Source: Campylobacter sp. TTU_617
GTDB taxonomy: Bacteria > Campylobacterota > Campylobacteria > Campylobacterales > Campylobacteraceae
Length of the DNA stretch: 64,000 bases
NCBI RefSeq assembly: GCF_016599045.1
Contig: NZ_JAENKV010000002.1
Span: 62,001 to 126,000, forward strand
Direction of reading: 5' to 3'
The position numbers were made by a program, and so were the translations under genes. The notes under the pieces are model-generated. The model was not told where the DNA came from. It saw nothing but the letters and a program-made list of their open reading frames with translations, and did not search any database. Numbering within the stretch: the first letter of the stretch is position 1; every line of letters begins with the position of its first letter. Below, one piece after another: positions 1 to 9,230 of the stretch.

Positions 1-1581
1 TGAACTTGCATCAAAAGCTTTTTGCATTACAATAAGATTTGAAAGTTCTACACTTAAATCTACGTTAGATTGCTCTAGATATCCTCCTTTGAATTTAGCC
101 GTATTAACTATTTCTCCATTTTTCATTATAAAAGTAGGATCTCCGCTATTTGCAGTAGCTGCAAAAATATTGTCTCCTATTGCTGCTAAACCTTGTTCAT
201 TTATGAAATTATAAAGAGCAAGTTTTCCAACTATACCATTTTTGCCATTGCTAAATTGTGCAATTATGCTTCCATCATCAGATATACTGTATTGTTCAAA
301 GAATCCTTCTGCTACACCATCTTGTTGTGTAACTATATTTTTTTCAACCCCTTCTTTTATATAAATTCCACTATAACCAGAGCCAGGTTTATTGGCATCG
401 TAAGGAGTTCCTAAATCTATATTGATTATTCCACCATTTGGATTTGTAATGCTTGTGATATTATTTTGAAGTAAAGCCCCATTTTTATCAAAAATCATGT
501 TTCCTTCAGTTGGATTACCTATGGCTTTGCCATTAGAGTCATAAATTTGTGCAATAGCTTTATATTGTATATTATCACCTTCTTGTGGTAAAATTCTTTC
601 AAGTGTAACTCTTAAAGTACTTTTGCTCCCATCTGCGTTGTAAATAGGAGACTCCAAAATATCTTTATTAGCTTTTTGTTGTTCTGTAGAAATTTGAGCT
701 GTATCAAGTTTTATGCTATTTTCATCTAGACCTTTTAGATCAAGCTCATTGCTTGTAAAATTTAAATTTTCATCTAAAGTTGCTTCAAAACTTGTTTTTA
801 CTCCATTATTATCGGTAAAATTTAAAATAATTCTATCGCCCGCTTTTGCACTAAATACATCTTCTTTGCTAACACTGCCACTAACTATATACTTTCCATC
901 TTCAGTTTTTGTAATATTAAATTTACTAGGATCAAGATCTACTTTAACTATTTCTGTCGTTGTGTTGGTATTTAAGCTTCCGCTCCATTTTACGTTTTGA
1001 GTTACTTGAGGAGGTAAATACATATTTACAGGAACTTTAATAGCTCCTTGCGATGCAGTTGTTCCTATACCAAAAGAATTGTTTGAGTTAATTGTAAAAC
1101 CACTATTTACAGGAGAGCCTGTATCAAGATAATCTCCCATAAGTCCAGCAACTCTATCACTATAATTAATACTTGTAAAAGCTGGATTCATTGTGCCTAA
1201 AACATAATTTCCATAAGAATCTACAAGATAACCATTTGCATCTCTTTTAAAAGATCCATTTCTTGTATAATAAGCTCCTCCATCTGATCCTAAAACGCCA
1301 AAAAAACCTTTTCCCTGTAAAGCTACATCAAATTCTCCATCACTTGCAACAGGCGATCCTTGAGAAAAATCTAATTTTGATGAAGCTGAAGTTGATCCAT
1401 ATCCACTTTGACCAGGATTTGTAGATTGAGATACAACGGTTTGATAAAAGACATCTTTAAATTCTGCATTTGAATTTTTAAAACCTATGGTATTAACATT
1501 AGCTATATTATTAGCTGAAATGTCTATACCAAAGCTATTTGACTTTACTCCAGAAATTCCATTGTAAAATGCATTCATCAT
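1..1581 (-). CDS. flgE: flagellar hook protein FlgE (3' end cut by window edge)
   Basis: This encodes a hook-family axial protein exported by the flagellar type III system. The N-terminus has the rod/hook signature (ISGVKSNSFGIDISANNIAN) shared by FlgE, FlgF and FlgG. The last visible residues (SNLIVMQKAFDAS) are the typical C-terminal helix, so only a few tens of residues are missing beyond position 1. 527 codons are visible. Two ATGs stand in tandem at 1581 and 1578; I chose the outer one, 3 bases after the flgD stop. Campylobacter is known to have a second, longer FlgE-type gene, so this copy may not be the main hook subunit; that cannot be decided here. Confidence 0.93.
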   Translation of the reverse strand, partial: MMNAFYNGISGVKSNSFGIDISANNIANVNTIGFKNSNAEFKDVFYQTVVSQSTNPGQSGYGSTSASSKLDFSQGSPVASDGEFDVALQGKGFFGVLGSDGGAYYTRNGSFKRDANGYLVDSYGNYVLGTMNPAFTSINYSDRVAGLMGDYLDTGSPVNSGFTINSNNSFGIGTTASQGAIKVPVNMYLPPQVTQNVKWSGSLNTNTTTEIVKVDLDPSKFNITKTEDGKYIVSGSVSKEDVFSAKAGDRIILNFTDNNGVKTSFEATLDENLNFTSNELDLKGLDENSIKLDTAQISTEQQKANKDILESPIYNADGSKSTLRVTLERILPQEGDNIQYKAIAQIYDSNGKAIGNPTEGNMIFDKNGALLQNNITSITNPNGGIINIDLGTPYDANKPGSGYSGIYIKEGVEKNIVTQQDGVAEGFFEQYSISDDGSIIAQFSNGKNGIVGKLALYNFINEQGLAAIGDNIFAATANSGDPTFIMKNGEIVNTAKFKGGYLEQSNVDLSVELSNLIVMQKAFDASS

Positions 1582-1584
1582 AGT

Positions 1585-2466
1585 TTATGCCTTTTCTTCT
1601 TTATCACTATCTCCTGTATTCCCAGTATCTCCTGTATCAGAAGAATCTCCATTTGAGCTCGAGCTATCTCCCACTGTAGATGAGGATGAGCCAAGTTTAT
1701 AGTCGCTAATTTCACCAATATCATCAAAGCTTACATATTGACCACCCATTTTTGCATAAGCAACCCCGTCGACAAATTTAATACCCTCTATAGGATAGGT
1801 TCCATAGTTTGCAGTAATTTTTTCACCATTTTTATTATTATAAACTACTTTTACACTATACTCTCCATCTCCAGCATAAACGCCATCATTGTCTCTACCA
1901 GGCCATTCTAAAGTAAATAAACCTTTTGAAACTTCTTTTCCTTCGTTACTTTTTTCTGAGAATATTAATTTATTATTTTTATCATAAACTTCTAAAGTAA
2001 TTCCTTTATCATCAGAATCTTCAGGCAAATACATTTTAAGTGCAATAACTTCATCAGCACCAGTTAATTTAATTGTATTTTCATTAACTGTAGCCATTTT
2101 TCCTATAGCCCCAACTGCTGCAGTGCTCATACTTGTGCTAAAAGAATTAGAAAGTTTTTCCATAGTTTCAACCATTTTTTGCATAGTGGTATTAGTATTT
2201 TGTTGCATTTCAAGTGCACTAAGCTGTGAAGTTTGCGTAAGCATTTTGTCACTATCCATAGGATCTGTTGGATCTTGATGTTGAAGTTCTATTAAAAGAA
2301 GTTTTAAAAATGCATCTTTATCTAAAGTAGCATTTGGATTACTTACCACACCAGAACTACTACTGCTCGTGCTAGATGAACTATCTGCTCTAGTTGTTTT
2401 ATTAATTTCGCTGGTGCTGGCAGTATTTGTCCAGTTAAGGTTGCTATTCCAAGTTGTTGTGGCCAT
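1585..2466 (-). CDS. flgD: flagellar hook capping protein FlgD
   Basis: FlgD is the scaffold that caps the growing hook while FlgE subunits are added. The conserved FlgD core is visible around residues 50-100 (DAFLKLLLIELQHQDPTDPM, then QLSALEMQ), followed by the FlgD Ig-like region (LEWPGRDNDG, YSVKV). The product is 293 residues with a Ser/Thr-rich N-terminal linker and an unusual Ser/Gly/Asp-rich tail (about the last 35 residues). An upstream in-frame TTG at 2472 is possible, but the ATG at 2466 lies seven bases after AAGGA. It has its own sigma-54 promoter just upstream and is followed by flgE after 3 bases. Confidence 0.94.
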   Translation of the reverse strand: MATTTWNSNLNWTNTASTSEINKTTRADSSSSTSSSSSGVVSNPNATLDKDAFLKLLLIELQHQDPTDPMDSDKMLTQTSQLSALEMQQNTNTTMQKMVETMEKLSNSFSTSMSTAAVGAIGKMATVNENTIKLTGADEVIALKMYLPEDSDDKGITLEVYDKNNKLIFSEKSNEGKEVSKGLFTLEWPGRDNDGVYAGDGEYSVKVVYNNKNGEKITANYGTYPIEGIKFVDGVAYAKMGGQYVSFDDIGEISDYKLGSSSSTVGDSSSSNGDSSDTGDTGNTGDSDKEEKA

Positions 2467-2503
2467 TATCAAATCCTTTTTTTGTTAAGTTTTTTTTAAT
2501 TAA

Positions 2504-2521
2504 AAGCAAAAAGTATTCCAA
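2504..2521 (-). promoter_or_regulatory. sigma-54 (RpoN) promoter for flgD-flgE
   Basis: Read on the minus strand the site is TTGGAATACTTTTTGCTT, with the invariant GG and GC separated by exactly 10 bases, as required for RpoN promoters. It lies between the fliK stop (2523) and the flgD ribosome binding site, so flgD-flgE can be transcribed separately from fliK. In Campylobacter, FlgR-activated sigma-54 drives the hook and basal-body class of genes. Confidence 0.85.
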
Positions 2522-2522
2522 C

Positions 2523-4376
2523 TTAGAAATATTTTGCTAAAACAAGCTCTAAATTAACTTTTTCACTTTCATTTTGCCCATCTAAAGTATCTTTAAAGCC
2601 ATATCCGCTACGATTTTTTCCTTGATCTTGATTTTGCTCTCTTTTTCCTTGATCACTAAAATTCATTTCAAGTCCAGTAAATCCCATATTTACAAGGGAA
2701 TTTTTAAATTCAGCTTGATTTTGTATAAAAAGATTCATAGTATTAGTATTGGAATTAAAATTAATATGTAAATTATTTCCTCTTTGAACTAATGTAACTT
2801 CAACCTCTCCTAAATTAGATGGATTAAGAGTGATGTTAATTTTTGTAATAGGTGCTTTATATTGTTCTATGGCTTCTTTTAGATCATTTGAAAAATATTG
2901 TAAAGTTTCTTTTACGCTTATAGAATTTCTAGTTTGATTATGATTTATTCTGCTTAACTCTTTGATTAAAGAATTTAAATCTTCAGAATTTTTTTCTATA
3001 GTCTTTTCTTCTTTATTTTGATTGTTTGAATTTTGATTGAAATCTTTATTTTGATTATTATCAAAAGTAGAGTTATTGTTTTTGTTTGATTCTTTTAAAA
3101 TTTTATCTATATTTTCTAAATTAATTTTTTGTTCAAAATTAGTTTGTTTCAAGTCTTTATGATTTTCTTGTTTATAATCTTTTTGAATACTATTAAATTC
3201 TTTCTGATTTAAATTAACAATTTGAGAGCTTTTTATTGTCTCATTTTTGTTAAAGTTGCTATTTTTTATTGTTTCTTCTTGTTTAATAATTTGTTCTTTT
3301 TTTTGCGTATCATTGATTTTGCTATCTAAATTTTTATCAATATTTTTTTCAACTTCATTTTTAATATCTTTGGAAGTAAGTTGAGTTTTTTCTTGTTTGA
3401 TTTCATTTTTAATATTTTTTAGTTCTTGATCATTTTCTTTTAATTTATTTTCAACTTCATTTTTAATATCTTTGGAAGTAAGTTGAGTTTTTTCTTGTTT
3501 GATTTCATTTTTAATATTTTTTAGTTCTTGATTTTGCAAAAGACTATCTTTAAAATCTTTGATTTTTATATTTGTGTTTTCATTTAGATCTAGACTATTG
3601 GTTTTTGTGTTTTCTTTTTTATCTTTAGTTAAAAGATCGAGATTTTTTAGAGTTTCAGAAAGTAAAGAATTCGCATTGTTTTCTTTGGTTTTGTTTTGAG
3701 TTAAAGATAGTTTTGTGTTGGTATTGATCTCTTTATTTTTAATAAGATGAGTGATTTTATTGTTGATAATTTCTTTAAAAACATTATCAATAGAATTTTT
3801 AAAAAAATTTGCTTTATCTAAGTTTGGAAAAGTAGCTTTTAAATCGAGCAAGCGATCTACTTTTATATTTTTAACATTCAAGCCTAGATCTTTTGCTATA
3901 TTTAAAAGTTCGCTTAAATTATTTGCTTGTTTTAAGGCATTAAAATTAGCTTCTGTTTTAACAATTTGTGTTAATTGAGAGCTTAAATTTCCAAGTTTAA
4001 TATCAGTTGTATTTGCTTTTAGTTTATCAAGCATAGAAAGAATTTGCATAAAAGAAGCTGATTCAAAAATACTTATTTTATCATTTTCATCAAAAGTTCC
4101 TTGCTGAAGCTTATTTAAAGCTTCATTAACAACTTCTTTTTTACTAATTTTCATATGATCTGGTAAAAATTCATTAGTCTCTTCGATAGATTGTAATAAA
4201 GAATTTAAAAAATCTTCTCGTTGATCTTCTTTGTCGTTTTCATTTTGATTTTTTGTATCCTTAACCTCAGTATTTTTGCTTTCTTTGCTCTTATCTGTTT
4301 TATTAAAATTTGTTTTGGAATTACTTGGAGTTGGATTTAAATTTAATATATCATTTTGTGAGGTTAGGCTTGACAT
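2523..4376 (-). CDS. fliK: flagellar hook-length control protein FliK
   Basis: FliK is the secreted molecular ruler that sets hook length and switches export specificity. The product is 617 residues. The C-terminal FliK/Flg_hook domain is clear at about residues 510-580 (LNPSNLGEVEVTLVQRG, then NLFIQNQAEFKNSL and FTGLEMNFSD). The long middle (about 200-490) is Lys/Asn/Glu-rich and low complexity, as expected of the extended ruler part. It contains an 85-nt exact direct repeat with a 102-nt period, adding 34 residues in frame. The start is an ATG preceded by AAGGATT. It follows the small gene at 4385-4708 by 8 bases and shares its sigma-54 promoter. Confidence 0.92.
   Translation of the reverse strand: MSSLTSQNDILNLNPTPSNSKTNFNKTDKSKESKNTEVKDTKNQNENDKEDQREDFLNSLLQSIEETNEFLPDHMKISKKEVVNEALNKLQQGTFDENDKISIFESASFMQILSMLDKLKANTTDIKLGNLSSQLTQIVKTEANFNALKQANNLSELLNIAKDLGLNVKNIKVDRLLDLKATFPNLDKANFFKNSIDNVFKEIINNKITHLIKNKEINTNTKLSLTQNKTKENNANSLLSETLKNLDLLTKDKKENTKTNSLDLNENTNIKIKDFKDSLLQNQELKNIKNEIKQEKTQLTSKDIKNEVENKLKENDQELKNIKNEIKQEKTQLTSKDIKNEVEKNIDKNLDSKINDTQKKEQIIKQEETIKNSNFNKNETIKSSQIVNLNQKEFNSIQKDYKQENHKDLKQTNFEQKINLENIDKILKESNKNNNSTFDNNQNKDFNQNSNNQNKEEKTIEKNSEDLNSLIKELSRINHNQTRNSISVKETLQYFSNDLKEAIEQYKAPITKINITLNPSNLGEVEVTLVQRGNNLHINFNSNTNTMNLFIQNQAEFKNSLVNMGFTGLEMNFSDQGKREQNQDQGKNRSGYGFKDTLDGQNESEKVNLELVLAKYF
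3346..3532 (-). repeat. in-frame tandem duplication inside fliK
   Basis: Two identical 85-nt copies occupy 3346-3430 and 3448-3532, giving a 102-nt period. Each encodes a Lys/Glu-rich segment (QELKNIKNEIKQEKTQLTSK and onward). Because 102 is a multiple of three, copy number change would lengthen or shorten the ruler by 34 residues without breaking the frame. Confidence 0.9.
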
Positions 4377-4384
4377 AATAATCC

Positions 4385-4708
4385 TTAATAATTTAAAAAT
4401 TTATTTTTTTTAAGTACAGGAAATCTTTCCTCTAAAAAATCATTATTATGAACTTTAATCATTTTATTGCTTATTTCTGCAAGAATTTGTAATAGTTCAT
4501 TTAAATTATTAGCATTTTGAATTTTTATAAAATTTTCATTATTGGATAATAGTTCTGTTAATTCACCTGAAATTCTTGCCATTTTTTTATTTTTATTTGA
4601 TTTTAAAATTTCTAAAAGATTTAAAATTTCTAAAAGAGTATTATTTTTTTTATTAACAACTTTAAGATTTAATTCTTCTAAAATTTCTTGTTCTAGTGGT
4701 TTTGACAT
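4385..4708 (-). CDS. small hypothetical protein of the hook operon
   Basis: I do not recognise a named family. The product is 107 residues, hydrophilic, Lys/Asn/Leu-rich, without a signal peptide or membrane segment, and looks mostly helical. It is the first gene after a perfect sigma-54 promoter and is followed by fliK after 8 bases. Co-expression suggests a role in hook assembly, for example as a chaperone or export accessory; that is inference from position only. The segment NANNLNELLQIL resembles a stretch in the first third of FliK (QANNLSELLNIA), so the two may share a short domain. Confidence 0.8.
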   Translation of the reverse strand: MSKPLEQEILEELNLKVVNKKNNTLLEILNLLEILKSNKNKKMARISGELTELLSNNENFIKIQNANNLNELLQILAEISNKMIKVHNNDFLEERFPVLKKNKFLNY

Positions 4709-4745
4709 TTTAATTCCTTCAATTTTGATTTTACACTAAGATTAA

Positions 4746-4763
4746 AAGCAATAAGCGTTCCAA
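4746..4763 (-). promoter_or_regulatory. sigma-54 (RpoN) promoter of the hook operon
   Basis: On the minus strand the sequence is TTGGAACGCTTATTGCTT, a perfect match to the Campylobacter sigma-54 consensus with 10 bases between GG and GC. It lies about 40 bases upstream of the small gene at 4708 and would drive that gene plus fliK, with read-through to flgD and flgE. Confidence 0.9.
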
Positions 4764-4837
4764 GTTTTAATTTTTAATTTTTAAGTATTTTTTATATATA
4801 ATTTTCATCTTTTAATTTTGAAGCTTTGGAGAAAATT

Positions 4838-6646
4838 TTGGAAAATATTAGAAATATTGCGGTAATTGCTCACGTTGATCATGGCAAAACTACAATGGTT
4901 GATGAATTGCTTAAACAATCAGGAACTTTTAGTGATAGAGAACAAATTTCAGAACGCGTAATGGATAGCAATGATATTGAAAAAGAAAGAGGTATTACTA
5001 TACTTTCTAAGAATACTGCTATTAATTATAAAGGCACTAAGATTAATATTATTGATACCCCAGGTCACGCTGATTTTGGCGGCGAGGTAGAGCGTGTTTT
5101 AAAGATGATTGATGGAGTTTTACTTTTAGTTGATGCACAAGAAGGAGTAATGCCTCAAACCAAATTTGTAGTTAAAAAAGCCCTATCTTTAGGACTTAAA
5201 CCTATAGTAGTGATTAATAAAATTGATAAACCAGCTGCAGATCCTGAACGCGTGATTAATGAAATTTTTGATCTTTTTGTAGCTTTAGATGCAAATGATG
5301 AGCAGCTTGATTTTGCCATAGTTTATGCAGCAGCAAAAAATGGTTATGCAAAGCTTGATTTAAATGATACAAATGATAACATGGAGCCTCTTTTTAAAAC
5401 AATTTTAGAACGCGTACCTGCTCCAAGTGGAAATAATGAAAATCCTTTGCAATTGCAAGTTTTTACTTTGGGATATGATAATTTTGTAGGTAAAATAGGT
5501 ATTGCAAGAATTTTTAATGGAAGCATAAAGAAAAATCAGAATGTAATGCTTGCTAAAGCTGATGGAAGCAAAGTAAATGGTAGAATTTCAAAGCTCATTG
5601 GTTTTATGGGCTTAGAAAAAATGGATATTGACGAAGCGAATAGTGGAGATATAGTAGCTATTGCTGGTTTTGAAACTTTAGAAGTAGGGGATAGCATTGT
5701 AGATCCAAACAATCCTATGCCTCTTGATCCTTTGCATATAGAAGAGCCAACTTTAAGTATAGTATTTTCGGTAAATGATGGACCGCTAGCTGGAACTGAG
5801 GGAAAACATGTAACTTCAAATAAAATTGCAGAGCGCCTAGAAGCTGAAATGAAAACAAATATCGCTATGAAATATGAAAATAGTGGTGAGGGTAAATTTA
5901 AAGTAAGTGGTAGAGGAGAGCTTCAAATTACTATTTTAGCTGAAAATATGCGCCGCGAAGGTTTTGAGTTTTGCATGGGAAGGCCCGAAGTTATAGTAAA
6001 AGTTGAAAATGGAGTTAAAACAGAGCCTTTTGAACATTTAGTTATAGATGTACCAGATGAATTTAGTGGTGCTGTGATAGAAAAGCTTGGCAAAAGAAAA
6101 GCTGAAATGAAAACTATGGTTCCAACAGGAGATGGGCAAACAAGATTAGAGTTTGAAATTCCAGCACGTGGTCTTATAGGTTTTAGAAGCCAATTTTTAA
6201 CAGATACTAAAGGCGAAGGGATAATGAATCATAGTTTTTTAGAATTTCGTCCTTTTAGTGGTGCAGTTGAAAAACGCAATAATGGAGCATTGATTTCTAT
6301 GGAGAATGGTGTAGCTTTAGGATATTCTCTTTTTAATTTGCAAGATAGAGGAGTGCTTTTTATAGATCCTCAAACTAAAGTTTATACAGGTATGATTATA
6401 GGAGAGCATTCACGTCCAAATGATTTAGATGTAAATCCAATTAAAGGAAAAAATCTTACAAATGTTAGGGCAAGTGGAAGTGATGATGCTATTAAACTTG
6501 TACCACCTAGAAAATTAAGCCTTGAAAGAGCTTTAGAATGGATAGAAGAAGATGAGCTTGTTGAGGTTACTCCGCAAAATATTCGTGTGCGCAAGCGTTA
6601 TCTTGATCCAACTCAAAGAAAAAGAATGGAAAAAGCAAAATCTTAA
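4838..6646 (+). CDS. typA: ribosome-associated GTPase TypA/BipA
   Basis: TypA is a translational GTPase of the EF-G family that binds the 70S ribosome and aids subunit assembly and stress growth. GTPase motifs are visible: G1 AHVDHGKTT (about residues 11-19), G3 [11 protein letters not shown], and G4 NKIDKP. The C-terminal TypA region ([18 protein letters not shown]) is present. The product is 602 residues from a TTG at 4838, which has GGAG six bases upstream. A longer TTG start at 4826 has no good ribosome binding site. It is divergent from the hook operon. Confidence 0.97.
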   Translation: MENIRNIAVIAHVDHGKTTMVDELLKQSGTFSDREQISERVMDSNDIEKERGITILSKNTAINYKGTKINIIDTPGHADFGGEVERVLKMIDGVLLLVDAQEGVMPQTKFVVKKALSLGLKPIVVINKIDKPAADPERVINEIFDLFVALDANDEQLDFAIVYAAAKNGYAKLDLNDTNDNMEPLFKTILERVPAPSGNNENPLQLQVFTLGYDNFVGKIGIARIFNGSIKKNQNVMLAKADGSKVNGRISKLIGFMGLEKMDIDEANSGDIVAIAGFETLEVGDSIVDPNNPMPLDPLHIEEPTLSIVFSVNDGPLAGTEGKHVTSNKIAERLEAEMKTNIAMKYENSGEGKFKVSGRGELQITILAENMRREGFEFCMGRPEVIVKVENGVKTEPFEHLVIDVPDEFSGAVIEKLGKRKAEMKTMVPTGDGQTRLEFEIPARGLIGFRSQFLTDTKGEGIMNHSFLEFRPFSGAVEKRNNGALISMENGVALGYSLFNLQDRGVLFIDPQTKVYTGMIIGEHSRPNDLDVNPIKGKNLTNVRASGSDDAIKLVPPRKLSLERALEWIEEDELVEVTPQNIRVRKRYLDPTQRKRMEKAKS

Positions 6647-6769
6647 TTGTATTTTGCTTTTAACAAGATTCTAGCTTAGATTTATATTTTTTATTTTAAA
6701 ATCTTAAAGTCACAATAAAGAATTTATTATAGATTTTTATAGTTATAAATTTTAAATTTCAAGGTAATA

Positions 6770-7411
6770 ATGCAAAATTTAGAAAAGCAAAGAGTATTTC
6801 TTGTAAAGCGGTTAGGTATTTTAAAATTTTTAAGCATTTTAGAAGCTTTTCTTATAGGCTTTTTGGCTTTTATTTTTATTAAGGATCTGCTTATAGCTTT
6901 GATTTTAGCTATTTTTACAGGAATTTTTTTCTTTCGTTTTATAAGTAAAAAGTTAAAAAAGAACCAAAAAGATTTAGAATTAAATATTTTAAAGCTATTT
7001 TTATATCATTTTGGAGCAAAACTAAAACAAATCGGAATAAATCAAAAAGAGTTTGAAGCTTTAGCTTTAAGTGAAAAATTAGAAGAAATCAAGAGTTTTA
7101 ATACTTTTGAATTTAATGATTTTGCTATTTATGATTTACAATTTATAGATGAAAGAAAGCGTTATTTTTGTGGGATTTTAATTAAATTTTCAAAAATAAA
7201 TGAAGAAATTTGTTTTGATAATGAAGAAATAATTTATAATAGATTAAAAGATAAATTTTTTAGTATTAATTTTTGTTTTGGTAAGGAAAAAAACTATTTA
7301 ATTTCTACTTTAACGCATCCATTTTTTATTGATTTTAATCATAGTGTAGAAGATAATTTAAAAAATTTAGAAAAAAATCTACAAATGATTAAAAATAAAT
7401 TTTTAAATTAA
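6770..7411 (+). CDS. hypothetical membrane protein
   Basis: No named family is recognised. The product is 213 residues with two closely spaced hydrophobic helices near the N-terminus (about residues 18-60, LSILEAFLIGFLAFIFIKD and LIALILAIFTGIFFF), followed by a charged cytoplasmic domain of about 150 residues rich in Lys, Glu and Phe. The overall plan resembles DUF3137-type proteins (two N-terminal helices plus a soluble domain), but this is only a guess. The ATG at 6770 is preceded by AAGGTAATA. It lies between typA and the cytochrome gene on the same strand. Confidence 0.78.
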   Translation: MQNLEKQRVFLVKRLGILKFLSILEAFLIGFLAFIFIKDLLIALILAIFTGIFFFRFISKKLKKNQKDLELNILKLFLYHFGAKLKQIGINQKEFEALALSEKLEEIKSFNTFEFNDFAIYDLQFIDERKRYFCGILIKFSKINEEICFDNEEIIYNRLKDKFFSINFCFGKEKNYLISTLTHPFFIDFNHSVEDNLKNLEKNLQMIKNKFLN

Positions 7412-7477
7412 TTTTTTATTTTTAAATAAGTCTTTATTTTGCTAAAATGATTTTAATACAAAAAAGGAGTTTTAGCA

Positions 7478-8512
7478 ATGAAGAAATTATTTTTAATTTT
7501 TATGCTAATTTGTTTAGCTAATGCCAAAAATTTTAAAGATTACAAAATCGGTGAAGAGCTTAATGATAAGCAAGGTGTTGAGTATTTTGAAGAATTTTCT
7601 AAAAGACCTATACAACAATGGCCAAGTAAAAATTTAAGTATTGATGATGTGCCAAAAGGAGAGGAGGGAAAATTAATTCGTTATGGCATACAACTTTTAA
7701 GTAAAACAGAGAGTATATTAGGACCCAAGGGTAAGCTTAAAATGACTAATAATGAAGTTAATTGTATAGCTTGCCATATGGATGATAATAATGGTTTGCC
7801 CGGTACTAAAAAATATGTTATCCCTTTTTTAAATGTTATAAATAATTATCCAAAACTTGATATAGAAACAATGAAAATTATTTCTTTAGAAGATAGAATT
7901 CGTGGCATGGGAGGAACAGATTCTCATAAATTTCCTGATAATTCTAAAGAAATGAAAGCAATTTTAGCTTATTTTAAATGGCTTAAAAAAGCTTATGATA
8001 TAAAAGATGGAGTAAGACTTGAGGGAGATTTTTTTGCTAAAATGGATTTTCCTAATCGTCCAGCCGATCCTGTGCGTGGAAAAAAACTTTTTGAAGAAAA
8101 TTGTGTAGCTTGTCATGGTGAGAAAGGATTAGGGGTTAAAAATGAAAATTATATGCAAGGTGGGGGTCATCTTTATCCATCGTTACTTATTTATCCTGAT
8201 GGAGGACATATGTCAATGATACCTTTTTTAGCAAGATTTTTAAAATCAGCTATGCCTTATGGTGCAAGTTATGATAATCCTATTTTAAGTAATGAAGATG
8301 CACTTGATATTGCAGCTTATGTTAATACAGGTTTTGTAAGAATGCCAATTACGACAACAGAAAATCGTGCAGGACTTGACACTGCCTATAGTAAGTCTCC
8401 TTCTTTAAAACCAGAATATTTTGCATCCCCACAGCAAAATTTAGATCCAAAAGAATATATAAAAGTTAAATATGGACCTTGGAAAAATCCAAATTATTTT
8501 CCAGGAGAATGA
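7478..8512 (+). CDS. periplasmic di-haem cytochrome c
   Basis: An N-terminal signal peptide (MKKLFLIFMLICLANA) directs the protein to the periplasm. Two CXXCH haem-attachment motifs are present: CIACH at about residue 96 and CVACH at about residue 208, each in a cytochrome c-like domain, giving a di-haem protein of 344 residues. Methionine-rich segments near the C-terminus could supply axial ligands. It probably carries electrons to a terminal oxidase or peroxidase. The ATG is preceded by AAAAAGGAG. A strong hairpin terminator follows the stop. Confidence 0.9.
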   Translation: MKKLFLIFMLICLANAKNFKDYKIGEELNDKQGVEYFEEFSKRPIQQWPSKNLSIDDVPKGEEGKLIRYGIQLLSKTESILGPKGKLKMTNNEVNCIACHMDDNNGLPGTKKYVIPFLNVINNYPKLDIETMKIISLEDRIRGMGGTDSHKFPDNSKEMKAILAYFKWLKKAYDIKDGVRLEGDFFAKMDFPNRPADPVRGKKLFEENCVACHGEKGLGVKNENYMQGGGHLYPSLLIYPDGGHMSMIPFLARFLKSAMPYGASYDNPILSNEDALDIAAYVNTGFVRMPITTTENRAGLDTAYSKSPSLKPEYFASPQQNLDPKEYIKVKYGPWKNPNYFPGE

Positions 8513-8522
8513 TTAAGATTTA

Positions 8523-8547
8523 AAAGCTTGTTTTTTAAACAAGCTTT
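8523..8547. terminator. bidirectional terminator between convergent genes
   Basis: An 11-bp perfect stem, AAAGCTTGTTT and AAACAAGCTTT, closes on a three-base loop. It sits between the cytochrome stop (8512) and the end of the convergent PepSY-like gene (8551), and is flanked by A and T runs usable in both directions. Confidence 0.85.
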
Positions 8548-8550
8548 ATT

Positions 8551-8967
8551 TTAATCATCAAATTTTTGTCCTAAAATATTTCCATTTATATCTGTATAAA
8601 CTTTCATATTATTATTAAATTTAAATTTATAACCATTAATTTCTTTGCTTACTTCTATGATTTGTGCATTTGCTTGAGAAGCTTGAACTTTAGAAATTAA
8701 ATTAGTAGGTAAAAAACCAGTTGGAATAGCTTTATAATTTCCATCAATTTCTTTCCATTCTCCATTTATAATAAAATCAATTTCTGTGCCATCATTTAAA
8801 GTAACATCAAAAGAATCAATATCTTTTTTTACAAGAGCTATTTGAGTTCCTTTAAAATAAGTTTGGATAAATTTTTGAGCATTTTGTGGTAAAGAATCAA
8901 CTGAAACAACCATATCAGCATAAAGTATTGCCGCTGTAGCTAAAATTGCAAAAAATATTTTTTTCAT
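8551..8967 (-). CDS. periplasmic PepSY-like protein
   Basis: The 138-residue product starts with a signal peptide (MKKIFFAILATAAILYADMV). The mature part has two similar halves of the PepSY-like (DUF2874) type: strand patterns around FDVTLNDGTEIDFIINGEWKEI and YKFKFNNNMKVYTDINGNI, with LPQNAQKFIQTYF as the first helix. Such proteins are usually small periplasmic binding or inhibitory modules; the partner is unknown. It is transcribed divergently from exbB and terminates against the cytochrome gene. Confidence 0.82.
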   Translation of the reverse strand: MKKIFFAILATAAILYADMVVSVDSLPQNAQKFIQTYFKGTQIALVKKDIDSFDVTLNDGTEIDFIINGEWKEIDGNYKAIPTGFLPTNLISKVQASQANAQIIEVSKEINGYKFKFNNNMKVYTDINGNILGQKFDD

Positions 8968-8998
8968 AAAAAACTCCTTAAAAATTTTTGATTGGATG

Positions 8999-9014
8999 AA
9001 TTATAATGATAATT
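8999..9014. promoter_or_regulatory. promoter region with inverted repeat upstream of the PepSY-like gene
   Basis: The minus strand carries a consensus -10 TATAAT at 9000-9005, about 33 bases upstream of the PepSY-like start. The same place forms an inverted repeat AATTAT-N4-ATAATT (8999-9014). An AT-rich inverted repeat over a -10 box next to an exbB-exbD-tonB set could be a Fur-type operator, but the match is not specific enough to claim this. Confidence 0.45.
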
Positions 9015-9197
9015 TGTGAAGTGAATATAAAAAGAATGAGCAACAGTTAAAGTAAAAAAATATCAATAAATTTTTGTTATTCTTATTAAAAATATAAATG
9101 AAATGTTTTTTATTATTTTTAATTTTAAAAATTTTTAAATAAAAATTATAATAAATTTTGATAATAGATATTAATTTTAAATTTAGAGTTATTTTAA

Positions 9198-9203
9198 TAT
9201 AAT
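9198..9203 (+). promoter_or_regulatory. -10 element for exbB-exbD-tonB
   Basis: A consensus TATAAT lies 28 bases before the exbB start. The approximately 260-base gap between the PepSY-like gene and exbB is otherwise extremely AT-rich, and I see no further gene or RNA in it. Confidence 0.5.
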
Positions 9204-9230
9204 CATAAACTACAAAATTTGGAGTTTTTT

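Noticed and set aside
8999-9014. Fur box for exbB-exbD-tonB
   Set aside because: The inverted repeat coincides with a -10 element of the opposite gene and lies over 200 bases from exbB; in DNA this AT-rich the match is weak.
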